NCBI GenBank assembly: GCA_028712665.1
Contig: JAQTRC010000025.1
Coordinates: 1-37,915 of the forward strand
DNA: 37,915 nt
DNA from: Desulfuromonadaceae bacterium
GTDB taxonomy: Bacteria; Desulfobacterota; Desulfuromonadia; Geobacterales; Pseudopelobacteraceae
Direction: 5' to 3'
Part shown: piece after piece, positions 14,352 to 21,836 of the stretch
Layout of the letters: the number at the start of each line of letters is the position of its first letter
How positions within the stretch are numbered: position 1 is the first letter of the stretch
The notes under the pieces: generated by a model
Databases searched by the model: none
Told to the model about the DNA's origin: nothing
Seen by the model: the letters and a program-made list of their open reading frames with translations, nothing else
Translations under genes and position numbers: made by a program

Positions 14352-15803
14352 TTACCTGGGGATCAAATCAAGCTGATAGCGGTTTCGCAGGAGAGTAGCC
14401 ATGGCATTCGCGCCCTTGAAGGCCTTCCGGAGGCGCTCCCGCTCCCTTTCAGTAAGAGTATAGGGATCAATGTAATTGGACGGATCCTTTCCGTCTAACA
14501 CAGCCAGGAGCTGTTTTTCCAGCCGTATCTTCATCAGGAATGTGAAGGACTCTCTGATTGTCTCCAGATCTTCGACGGTCGATAAATTGGTATGCTTAAG
14601 GTGCTCAATCTTGTCCCAGGTCGTACCGCCCGATATACCCGCATCCAGCGCTAACAGGCTTATACCACGCGTCAGGGCGAACAGCCCCCCTTTTTTCAGG
14701 TCAAGTTTGCCGCTCTGCGCACCCTTTTTTTCGACCTGAAGCCGTCCGAACATGCCGAGCGGTGCTTTAAAATCGACTATGGTGCGCGCCATGTTTGGGA
14801 AAAAGATAGTTTTGCTGCGAGTGCATTCACAGAGATGATCCTGCAGCTCTTTCTCAAAAGCAACGTCTCCATGCATTACCCGCAAATCCTGAAAAACTCC
14901 TATAGAAACGGTATGGTCCGGGCTTGGTACGGTTATCCAGGTTTCTATCAGATGCTTCCATTCCGACAGGCTGTGGCACCAATCGGGATTGCTGGCCATC
15001 ATATTGCCGGGACAGAGCGGCACACCTACACTCTCCAGTGCAGTGACTATGCGCTCTGCAAAGCGGCGTACTTCGGCCAGATTATCGGCCGTAAGATCAT
15101 CGCGGTAGACAATGGCACTGTCCTGGTCAGTGCGGAGCGTCTGCTCCTCGCGCCCCTCGCTTCCCAGTACGAGATAGGCGGAGCCCTCTGGAAGCCGGAT
15201 ATCCTCGCGGCAGTCAAGAACAAAGATTAAACGTTTGGTCATCGCATCATTAAAGTATGCGATCAACTGGATCAGACTTTTCACATCCGCGTTGGTATTG
15301 ACCGAATACTGCACCATGCCGGTCATCTTCTGCCCGAGCATGGCCAACTGTTCGATCGTGGTGGCAGATTCGATCTCCTGTATCAGATAGAGGGGGCTGC
15401 GAGTCTGTATGCGGAACATGTCGGTATCGGTCATAACCCCTACCAGTTGGTCACGTTCGTCGAGTACCACCAGGCGGTGAATGTTATGCTTGGCCATCAG
15501 AAAAATAGCCTTGAAGAGATAGTCGCTGAGACGAACCGTGATCAACCCGGCATTCATTATATCCCGCACGGTAAGGCTTGCGATGTTGCCAACCCCATCG
15601 GCAATCAGATTACGCAGATCACGTAGCGAGACAACCCCGACCGGGGTTTCCCCATCAACGACTACGATTCCGGATATATTGTCGTTCTTCATTATGCGGG
15701 CCATTTCGACCAGGCTCAGTTCGGGCGAACAGGTGACCGCCGGACGACGGCATAAGGCATCGACCGAAATAAAGAAAAAACTGTCCTCGCTTATGGCAGG
15801 CAT
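14352..15803 (-). CDS. CBS-pair and DUF294 nucleotidyltransferase-like signalling protein
   Basis: This is a 483-residue cytoplasmic protein. Two CBS repeats occupy about residues 15-70 and 78-133 (FISVDALCRRPAVTCSPELS; VRDIMNAGLITVRLSD). A DUF294 nucleotidyltransferase-like domain follows, with GSEGREEQTLRTDQDSA at 214-230 carrying the GS...D.D pattern of the GlnD-type active site, and then the DUF294 C-terminal helical domain. Relatives usually add a cyclic-nucleotide-binding domain at the N-terminus; this one lacks it and is shorter. The CBS pair probably senses adenine nucleotides. The substrate of the transferase is unknown. It is co-transcribed with the downstream deacetylase. Confidence 0.88.
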   Translation of the reverse strand: MPAISEDSFFFISVDALCRRPAVTCSPELSLVEMARIMKNDNISGIVVVDGETPVGVVSLRDLRNLIADGVGNIASLTVRDIMNAGLITVRLSDYLFKAIFLMAKHNIHRLVVLDERDQLVGVMTDTDMFRIQTRSPLYLIQEIESATTIEQLAMLGQKMTGMVQYSVNTNADVKSLIQLIAYFNDAMTKRLIFVLDCREDIRLPEGSAYLVLGSEGREEQTLRTDQDSAIVYRDDLTADNLAEVRRFAERIVTALESVGVPLCPGNMMASNPDWCHSLSEWKHLIETWITVPSPDHTVSIGVFQDLRVMHGDVAFEKELQDHLCECTRSKTIFFPNMARTIVDFKAPLGMFGRLQVEKKGAQSGKLDLKKGGLFALTRGISLLALDAGISGGTTWDKIEHLKHTNLSTVEDLETIRESFTFLMKIRLEKQLLAVLDGKDPSNYIDPYTLTERERERLRKAFKGANAMATLLRNRYQLDLIPR

Positions 15804-15999
15804 GAATCCCCCAAAGTATCTTTCTTTACCGCATTTTTACGCACTTGAATCCGTTGATGCAACGATTATTTTTCAAGCGCTGTTTTGTTTCAGACCTATT
15901 CCGGAAGAAATGAAATAAATCTGGACTATTCTAATTTAAATGAAAGCGTCAAACCGGTTGATAAGAGGCAGATGAACGGGTAGAGTAGACGCTTCAATT

Positions 16000-16030
16000 C
16001 GTTTATTCGTCGTTTATTCGTCGTTTATTC
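16000..16030. repeat. 11-bp tandem repeat just upstream of the radical SAM gene
   Basis: The unit CGTTTATTCGT is found at 16000-16010 and 16011-16021, with a 9-bp partial third copy at 16022-16030. It directly abuts the ribosome site AAGGAGGA (16031-16038). The period is close to one turn of the helix. Confidence 0.85.
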
Positions 16031-16043
16031 AAGGAGGATTCAA

Positions 16044-17366
16044 GTGCCGCGTCGCTTGGCAGCAATGATATACGCAGATGAAAAAGGGAATATATTCGAT
16101 CATCCCGAATTCTGCATGGCAGGGATGAATGGGAACGTCCCGTTGCTACCGGACGAGGTAGAACTGATACCGATCCCCGAGGACAGCCGCCTTTTCACGA
16201 TGCCGGCCATGCCTCCCATCGCCTGGGATTCCCGTAAAAAGGACTTTGTTACGGTCGGCACCGTCCGGGAGGGGAAGCGGACGACCCGCATCCAGGCGGT
16301 TTCGGCTTTTATGGCGCCAGGCTATATGCGCACCCTGCTCCCGGCCTGCGACTATTCCACAAAAAAAAGTCTGCTGCCGCTCTGGTCCTACACCGCCGCA
16401 GGGTGGGACGACGAGCGCGGCTGCTTTGTGGTTGCTGCCAGCAAGGTGGACAGCAACTGCAACTGGGATCCTGTAAACTATGATGACCGCACCCTCGATC
16501 CGCTGGTGCGGCAGATGCTGAAGGAGATGCCGGACAATCGGTTGCTGGAACAGTTGTCACGCTGCGCCGTAGATTACCACTGTTTCGCCGCCAAGAATCT
16601 TTTCTACCGCCGCTGGGAGGCGCCGCTCCCCACCTCGCCGGTATGCAATTCGGCCTGCCTTGGGTGCATCAGTCTGCAAGCGTCAGACTGTTGCCCATCA
16701 AACCATGAGCGGATCAGCTTTGTTCCCACCCCCGACGAGCTGTGCGAAATAGCCCTGCCACACCTGGAACAGGCCGAGCAGGCCATCGTATCCTACGGCC
16801 AGGGGTGCGAGGGTGATCCGATACTACAGGCAGGCACTATCGCAGAGGCAACCCGCCGCATGAAGAAGGGGACCTCGCGCGGCACGATCAACTTCAACTC
16901 CAACGGCTCCCTGCCGGACAGGATTCCGATGCTCTGCGACTCCGGCATGGATTCTTTCCGTTTTTCATTGAACTCGGTGCGTGAAGAGCAATACAACCGT
17001 TATTACCGGCCCAAGGGGTACTGTTTCGGTGATGTGATGCGCTCGGTGCGTATTGCCAAGGAGAGCGGACGCTTCACCATGATCAACTATCTGGTGTCGC
17101 CCGGCGTAAGCGATGCTCCCAAGGAGGTCGAGGCGCTGATTAAGTTTGTTGGCGAGACCGGTATAGACATGATCCAGATGAGGAATCTGTCGATTGACCC
17201 GGACTATTATAACCGCGAGATGGGAGTCAGTGAGAAGGGGATCGGAATGTACCGGCTGCTGGAACTGTTGAAGAAGGAATTTCCTCGCCTGCAGTTCGGT
17301 TATTATAACCGGACCCGGGAGAATTTCCATCCGCCGGATCTGGAAACGAGTTGGCCGGTAAAGTAA
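16044..17366 (+). CDS. radical SAM protein with a long N-terminal extension
   Basis: This is a 440-residue protein. The GTG start at 16044 lies 5 nt after AAGGAGGA. Residues 1-195 form an extension that I do not recognise, with scattered Cys. The radical SAM core begins with CNSACLGC (Cys201, Cys205, Cys208), the CX3CX2C motif for the [4Fe-4S] cluster. GQGCEGDPIL (252-261) matches the GGE SAM-binding strand. INFNSNGSLPDRI, FRFSLNSVREEQYNRYYRP and MINYLVSPGVSDAP are barrel strands usual in MoaA/AslB-like members. Extra cysteines (SDCC at 215-217) may hold another cluster. Substrate is unknown. The MFS gene starts 2 bp past its stop, so the product may be exported by it. Confidence 0.85.
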   Translation: MPRRLAAMIYADEKGNIFDHPEFCMAGMNGNVPLLPDEVELIPIPEDSRLFTMPAMPPIAWDSRKKDFVTVGTVREGKRTTRIQAVSAFMAPGYMRTLLPACDYSTKKSLLPLWSYTAAGWDDERGCFVVAASKVDSNCNWDPVNYDDRTLDPLVRQMLKEMPDNRLLEQLSRCAVDYHCFAAKNLFYRRWEAPLPTSPVCNSACLGCISLQASDCCPSNHERISFVPTPDELCEIALPHLEQAEQAIVSYGQGCEGDPILQAGTIAEATRRMKKGTSRGTINFNSNGSLPDRIPMLCDSGMDSFRFSLNSVREEQYNRYYRPKGYCFGDVMRSVRIAKESGRFTMINYLVSPGVSDAPKEVEALIKFVGETGIDMIQMRNLSIDPDYYNREMGVSEKGIGMYRLLELLKKEFPRLQFGYYNRTRENFHPPDLETSWPVK

Positions 17367-17368
17367 TC

Positions 17369-18586
17369 ATGTACAGTCCGGATCGAAATATTGTTCTTCT
17401 TTTTACCACCCGTACCTTAAGACTCTTCGGATATGGTTTTCTCTCTGTCGTACTCGCCCTCTATCTGTCCGACTCAGGTCTTGACGATTTTATGATCGGA
17501 TTGCTCTTCTCGCTGACGCTTGCAGGCGATGCGGGAGTATCGTTATTGCTTACCACTACAGCCGATCGATTTGGCCGGAAGAAAACTGTCATCATAGGCG
17601 CCGTTCTGATGATGGTGGCCGGTGTGGTCTTCATTCTCACAAGCAATCCTATCCTCCTCATTATTGCCGCCATAATCGGCGTTATCAGCCCGAGCGGCAA
17701 CGAAATAGGACCATTTCTCCCCGTTGAGCAGGCAATGCTCTCCCAGCTTGTTTCTAAAGAGCAGCGAACCGGACTGTTCGCCTGGTATAACCTGATCGGG
17801 TCATTTGCAACCGCGTTCGGTGCGCTTGCGGGGGGATTTCTCTCCAAACTGCTGCAAAACCATGGCATGAGCCCGCTCGATTCCTACCGGTTTATTTTGC
17901 TCGGCTACGCAATCATCGGCGGAATTCTGGCAGTTGTTTTCACGGGGCTTTCAAAGGAGTGTGAAGCTGTTATCTCCGTTTCTCCCGCAGTGCCGCGAAG
18001 CCGGATTGGTCTGCACAAGTCTCGTGGGGTGATATTCAGGCTCTCAATGCTCTTTTCACTGGATGCGTTTGCGGGGGGCTTTGTTCTTCAGAGTTTTATG
18101 GCGTACTGGTTTCATCTCCGCTATGGGGCGGACGAGGCAGCGTTAGGGAGCATATTTTTTGGCGCCAACCTGCTGGCAGGTGTTTCGGCTCTTCTTGCCG
18201 TGCCGCTTGCGAAAAAAATCGGGCTCATTCGAACCATGGTGTTTACGCATCTGCCGTCTAATATCCTGCTGATACTTGTCCCGCTCATGCCGAATTATCC
18301 GCTTGCGATAAGCGTCCTGCTGTTACGATTCAGCATTTCGCAGATGGATGTGCCGACGCGGCAGGCCTATACGATGGCAGTGGTCGATCCGGATGAGCGT
18401 TCTGCGGCGGCAGGCATAACCGGCATCGCCCGCTCGATCGGCGCGTCGATCTCTCCGGCATTTGCAGGCGCCCTGTTTTCAGTTTTTCTGAGCGGCCCGT
18501 TCATAATCGCAGGAGGTCTGAAAATTGTTTATGATCTGATCCTGTACAGGAGTTTCAAGGCATCCCATGTTTCCGATGAGTTGTAA
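17369..18586 (+). CDS. major facilitator superfamily transporter
   Basis: This is a 405-residue integral membrane protein with about 12 hydrophobic segments. The loop between helices 2 and 3 reads TTADRFGRKKTVI, the MFS signature motif A (G-x-x-x-D-R-x-G-R-K/R). A long cytoplasmic loop (about residues 190-215) divides the two halves. An in-frame TTG at 17351 would overlap the radical SAM gene; ATG 17369, 2 bp after that stop, is preferred. No clear ribosome site is visible, which points to translational coupling. As a drug- or metabolite-exporter type MFS, it may carry the product of the upstream radical SAM enzyme; this is inference from the pairing. Confidence 0.88.
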   Translation: MYSPDRNIVLLFTTRTLRLFGYGFLSVVLALYLSDSGLDDFMIGLLFSLTLAGDAGVSLLLTTTADRFGRKKTVIIGAVLMMVAGVVFILTSNPILLIIAAIIGVISPSGNEIGPFLPVEQAMLSQLVSKEQRTGLFAWYNLIGSFATAFGALAGGFLSKLLQNHGMSPLDSYRFILLGYAIIGGILAVVFTGLSKECEAVISVSPAVPRSRIGLHKSRGVIFRLSMLFSLDAFAGGFVLQSFMAYWFHLRYGADEAALGSIFFGANLLAGVSALLAVPLAKKIGLIRTMVFTHLPSNILLILVPLMPNYPLAISVLLLRFSISQMDVPTRQAYTMAVVDPDERSAAAGITGIARSIGASISPAFAGALFSVFLSGPFIIAGGLKIVYDLILYRSFKASHVSDEL

Positions 18587-18589
18587 TTT

Positions 18590-18786
18590 CAATTCCAAAT
18601 CAAAGCGCTATCATCATTGGCTCGTCTTCGGCACCTCAACGCCCCCTCACTCTATCTCTCTCCCGGAGGGAGAGAGTACACTGTTTCCCCTCTCCCTCCG
18701 GGAGAGGGTGGCCAAAGGCCGGGTGAGGGCCTACGGCGCCTAAATCCTCGCCGCCTTGATTTCATCTTTGATTTGAAATTGGTATA
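18590..18786. repeat. MITE/REP-like palindromic repeat element of about 190 bp
   Basis: The ends are related inverted copies: left TTCCAAATCAAAG and right CTTTGATTTGAAA match at 12 of 13 positions. Inside are two hairpins, CTCTCTCCC/GGGAGAGAG (18656-18676) and CCCTCTCCC/GGGAGAGGG (18688-18708), and the stretch GGCCAAAGGCCGGGTGAGGG (18711-18730). The CCCTCACC...CCCTCTCCC theme is that of dispersed palindromic repeats in many proteobacterial genomes. There is no coding sequence. It sits between convergent genes and could end transcription from both sides. Confidence 0.7.
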
Positions 18787-18799
18787 ACAAGGGCATAGA

Positions 18800-19624
18800 T
18801 CAGTAGACGATGTTCCGCTTTGGCGCAGTTCCCGCCACTATCTGTGCGAATGCCTTCCCCTGATCCGAGTTTATCAGGAGATAACGCGGCAGTTTATTCA
18901 GAGTGTCCGCTGGACCCGCATGATGGGCAACTATCGTGAAGGTGGCTATGTAACCGGCATCCGCGGCTTTTTTCAGCAGATAGTCGTCAAATATGCCAAA
19001 CGGCCATGCCAACATCTCCACCTTTCCTCCCAACTCCTTTTCGATCTTTGCCTTTGATTTGGTCAACTGCGTCACCACCGATTTTTCATACTCCTCCGGT
19101 TTCATTTTCTTCTTGTCCCTCTTGAAGTTCGGGTGCCAGTAGGTGTGACTCTGGAGGTCGAACAGTCCGCTCTTCTTCAACTCCCTTATCTGGTCCCAGG
19201 TCATGGCGTATTTGGCGTTTGAAACGGCTGAAGGGTAGATAAAAACCGTTACCGGCACGTTGTACTTCTTCACGAGCGGCAACATCTCTGTATAGACGGA
19301 TTTATGCGCGTCATCCTCAACGATCACAACCGATTTTGCAGCCGGAGGCGGGCCTTTTTTCTGATACCAGTCAACCAGCTGACGTAGCGGAATCACTCTG
19401 TAGCCGTTCTCTTTCAAGTATTTGAGATGGGACTCGAACACAGGTGTAGTGATCGTCATTCCGTCGGCCACTGTCGGGCCGAAACGGTGGTAGAGCAGGA
19501 TCGGAACAGTGACTTCCTGGCTTGCGGCTGGCTGGTTTTTTTTCACTTCGGGTGGGGCGGCATCTGAAAGGGAGATGGATAACGATAATAATAACAGGGT
19601 CAGCAGCTGCAGACGAAACTTCAT
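18800..19624 (-). CDS. polysaccharide deacetylase family protein (VEDDA variant)
   Basis: This is a 274-residue secreted protein. The longest frame starts at 19645, but GGAGGT lies after that ATG and 10 nt before ATG 19624, which yields the signal peptide MKFRLQLLTLLLLSLSISLS. The NodB core is present: VPILLYHRFG, VVIVEDDAHKSVYTEMLPL, VPVTVFIYPS, LQSHTYWHPNF and EMLAWPFGIFDDYL. The usual TFDDGY is VEDDAH, still with two acidic residues, and SHTYWH gives the metal His pair. It should deacetylate a glycan in the periplasm or outside the cell, as PgaB- or PdaA-like enzymes do. It follows the cytochrome operon but is separated from it by a strong hairpin. Confidence 0.85.
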   Translation of the reverse strand: MKFRLQLLTLLLLSLSISLSDAAPPEVKKNQPAASQEVTVPILLYHRFGPTVADGMTITTPVFESHLKYLKENGYRVIPLRQLVDWYQKKGPPPAAKSVVIVEDDAHKSVYTEMLPLVKKYNVPVTVFIYPSAVSNAKYAMTWDQIRELKKSGLFDLQSHTYWHPNFKRDKKKMKPEEYEKSVVTQLTKSKAKIEKELGGKVEMLAWPFGIFDDYLLKKAADAGYIATFTIVAHHAGPADTLNKLPRYLLINSDQGKAFAQIVAGTAPKRNIVY

Positions 19625-19710
19625 AAACAAAAGACCTCCGGGCAATGATTTTGGATTTTATTTTAGCATGGATGCTCCGGCTGGTGCTCAAACAATCCAG
19701 GGGATGACGA

Positions 19711-19751
19711 AAATAATAACGACGGCGCTCCCCAAAGGGGGCGCCGCCGTT
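19711..19751 (-). terminator. strong hairpin terminator after the hexaheme cytochrome gene
   Basis: The plus strand 19718-19751 folds as AACGACGGCGCTCCCC / GGGGGCGCCGCCGTT with an AAA loop and one mismatch. On the minus strand it is followed by ATTATTTTCG, a T-rich tail. It separates the cytochrome operon from the deacetylase gene. Confidence 0.75.
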
Positions 19752-19770
19752 GATCCAAATGATATCGTAT

Positions 19771-20946
19771 TTATTTCTTGTTGTATTCCGGCTCGCCCTT
19801 CGCGGTCGGCCCGCCTGGGCGGGTCTGCTTCTTGTTGAAGGTGTGGGTTCTGACGAACAGGTTTTTTACAGTCCCGCCGGTACCGGGCATATACTTCTCA
19901 ACGGTGTACGATGCGTCGTGGCAGGATGCACAACTCGCCTTTGCATCCTTCGCCGGACCCTTCTTGCCTGCATGGAGGCCTCCATGGCAGTCAACGCAAC
20001 TCAGGATGTTCTCCTTAAAGTGTTTGGACTGGATGAAATCCTGGTACTGCTGATGATGCTTGCCGGCATCATAGGCTCCCATCTCCTTGGATTTGTCATC
20101 TTTCAGGAACAGCCCTTTCAGATCTCCATGGTAATCGCCGTCGATCTTGTCCTCTGCTTGCAAGCCGGGCATGACCGCATGTTCGGGATACCACTTGGTC
20201 CAGTCGTCGCCCGGCTTGAAGGTATCGCCGACCTTGGGGGCCGGCAGGTCTTCACGGGCATTCCCCTGGAGAGTTTTATACTGCTCGTTTTCGATACGGT
20301 TATGGCAATAGCCGCAAACAAGTGATTGCTCGGCCTTCGTTTTTCCGGCAAACGAGAAGATATCCTTTTTGGATCTGCTCTTGACGTGCTTAACTCCTGG
20401 TCCGTGACACGCCTCGCAACCAACGTTCATCTCACTCCACTCATATTTCTGCGCTTTTGGATCTGCCGGATCATACTTGATCAGGCGGTAACCGGTTGTG
20501 TGGCAGGTGGTGCAATTGGTGTCCCAGTCGTTCTTATTACCGTACCCTTCCCACTGGCCGCTCATACGGTTGAACTGCTTGTTCAGGAACTGGTAACCAC
20601 CGGTAGTGTCGTCTTTGACCAGAAAACGCTGCTTCCATTTGGAGCCGACGACATAGACCACATCCGCCAGCTTGAAATCCTTGCCGGTAACGTTGCCTTT
20701 GACCGGGCCTGGATTCGTGCCGTCTGTCGCCCATTTTTCGACGACCGCTTTCAGTATTCCATCCTCCTGTTTACGGACCATCTTGCTGTGATAGCTCTCT
20801 TTCCAGCTCTTGAATTGGGCGGAATGGCACTTCTTGCATGTTTCCGACCCCACGAACTCCTTCTTGCTGTCGGCCGCCAAAACCGGCGCGGCAGACAACA
20901 GCGCTGTGCATACAACCGTACTTAAAACATGTTTGATGCTGATCAT
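19771..20946 (-). CDS. hexaheme c-type cytochrome, secreted
   Basis: This is a 391-residue protein. ATG 20946 is preferred over an earlier in-frame start because AAGGAG precedes it by 7 nt and it gives the signal peptide MISIKHVLSTVVCTALLSAAPVLAA. Six heme motifs are present: CKKCH (37-41), CTTCH (145-149), CEACH (177-181), CGYCH (211-215), CVDCH (317-321) and CASCH (339-343). The start FVGSETCKKCHSAQFKSW and the CEACHGPG motif are typical of the cytochrome c554-related multiheme family. Expected role: electron transfer in the periplasm, or donation to or from an outer-membrane partner. The barrel gene 41 bp upstream, and the two-component genes before that, suggest a regulated envelope electron-transfer unit. 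Axial ligands beyond the motif histidines cannot be assigned. Confidence 0.93.
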   Translation of the reverse strand: MISIKHVLSTVVCTALLSAAPVLAADSKKEFVGSETCKKCHSAQFKSWKESYHSKMVRKQEDGILKAVVEKWATDGTNPGPVKGNVTGKDFKLADVVYVVGSKWKQRFLVKDDTTGGYQFLNKQFNRMSGQWEGYGNKNDWDTNCTTCHTTGYRLIKYDPADPKAQKYEWSEMNVGCEACHGPGVKHVKSRSKKDIFSFAGKTKAEQSLVCGYCHNRIENEQYKTLQGNAREDLPAPKVGDTFKPGDDWTKWYPEHAVMPGLQAEDKIDGDYHGDLKGLFLKDDKSKEMGAYDAGKHHQQYQDFIQSKHFKENILSCVDCHGGLHAGKKGPAKDAKASCASCHDASYTVEKYMPGTGGTVKNLFVRTHTFNKKQTRPGGPTAKGEPEYNKK

Positions 20947-20987
20947 ACTCTGTCTCCTTTGAAATAATATGATGCTGCTGAAAAATC

Positions 20988-21803
20988 CTAGAACTTGATG
21001 GTGGCGCCCCATAGTGCGGAGAGGTCATCCTCGGCTCTGGTAAGACCGAACTTGACCCCGGCATTCACTTCAAGATTCTTGATGATTTCATAACTGGCGC
21101 CGACAAGGGCGAAACCGGCGACATCATTAATGGCTTTATCCGTGGCACTGCCGACTCCAAAATTAAGCAAGGCTTTAAAGCCGTGTAAAACTTCCGCCTC
21201 ACCGGCGATGGATCCGTTCCACAAGTTTGAGCGGTTTTCGTTCCGGACGTTAGTATCCTTATAGTCATGGTGTTCATAGACGACATTTGCATGAATGGCA
21301 TACTTCCCATCAGCAAATTCCTTGGTGGAAATCAATGCCCCGCCAAAACCCCAGCGGCCATCAGAGAGGCCGGCGCTGTACTTCCCGGTCGGTATTATGG
21401 CGTAGGGCTTTACGGTAAAATCGAATCCCCCGTATTCAAGAAACTTGTACTTCACCTCGGCGGTCATGTCGCCGAACCCTCTGCTTTTTTCTGTGATGAG
21501 ATTGTCTTCCGAGCCCCACAAGTTGAAGGTGTAAGGAACTGACAAGGCGACATGAACGTCCTTGAATACGCCTGTGGTGACCCTCACTTCACCTTCGCTG
21601 CTCTCTGTCCGGCGGCTAATTCCGGCAGATCTGTCCCTGTCGCGATTGTATGCGCCATTCAACTCAACCTCGACATGCTTCACCTCGACAACCCCTGCAT
21701 CGTCCGTGATCAGCGGGTGTCCGGCAAAGGCCGCGCCGGCGGAACAGAGTGCTATCCCTGCCACTAAAACCGCCCTGATACCTATTTTTCTGATTTCTTG
21801 CAC
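20988..21803 (-). CDS. outer-membrane beta-barrel protein (Phenol_MetA_deg-like transporter family)
   Basis: This is a 271-residue protein with a signal peptide (MQEIRKIGIRAVLVAGIALCSAG..FA, residues 1-27). The mature start GHPLITDDAGVVEVKHVEVELN is the recurring opening of barrel proteins annotated as transporter or Phenol_MetA_deg in Geobacter. The remainder is a series of amphipathic strands (VRVTTGVFKDVHVALSVPY, VKYKFLEYGGFDFTVKPY, AIHANVVYEHHDY) and ends in LWGATIKF with a C-terminal Phe. It has no heme motif. About 12 strands are estimated. It lies 33 bp after the kinase gene and 41 bp before the cytochrome, so it is likely made with them. It may be a pore for the cytochrome or a separate solute channel. 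Confidence 0.8.
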   Translation of the reverse strand: MQEIRKIGIRAVLVAGIALCSAGAAFAGHPLITDDAGVVEVKHVEVELNGAYNRDRDRSAGISRRTESSEGEVRVTTGVFKDVHVALSVPYTFNLWGSEDNLITEKSRGFGDMTAEVKYKFLEYGGFDFTVKPYAIIPTGKYSAGLSDGRWGFGGALISTKEFADGKYAIHANVVYEHHDYKDTNVRNENRSNLWNGSIAGEAEVLHGFKALLNFGVGSATDKAINDVAGFALVGASYEIIKNLEVNAGVKFGLTRAEDDLSALWGATIKF

Positions 21804-21836
21804 TCATTAATCTCCTCTCAACCATTATATATGGGG

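Noticed and set aside
16000-16030. CRISPR-like repeat
   Set aside because: The units are 11 bp with no spacers, so this is a simple tandem repeat.
15804-16043. possible gene in the 240-bp gap before the radical SAM gene
   Set aside because: The only frame is an antisense extension of the CBS gene; the stretch is AT-rich and holds the tandem repeat only.
20326-20925. 199-codon frame on the plus strand inside the cytochrome gene
   Set aside because: It is antisense to the hexaheme cytochrome, has no ribosome site and encodes nothing recognisable.
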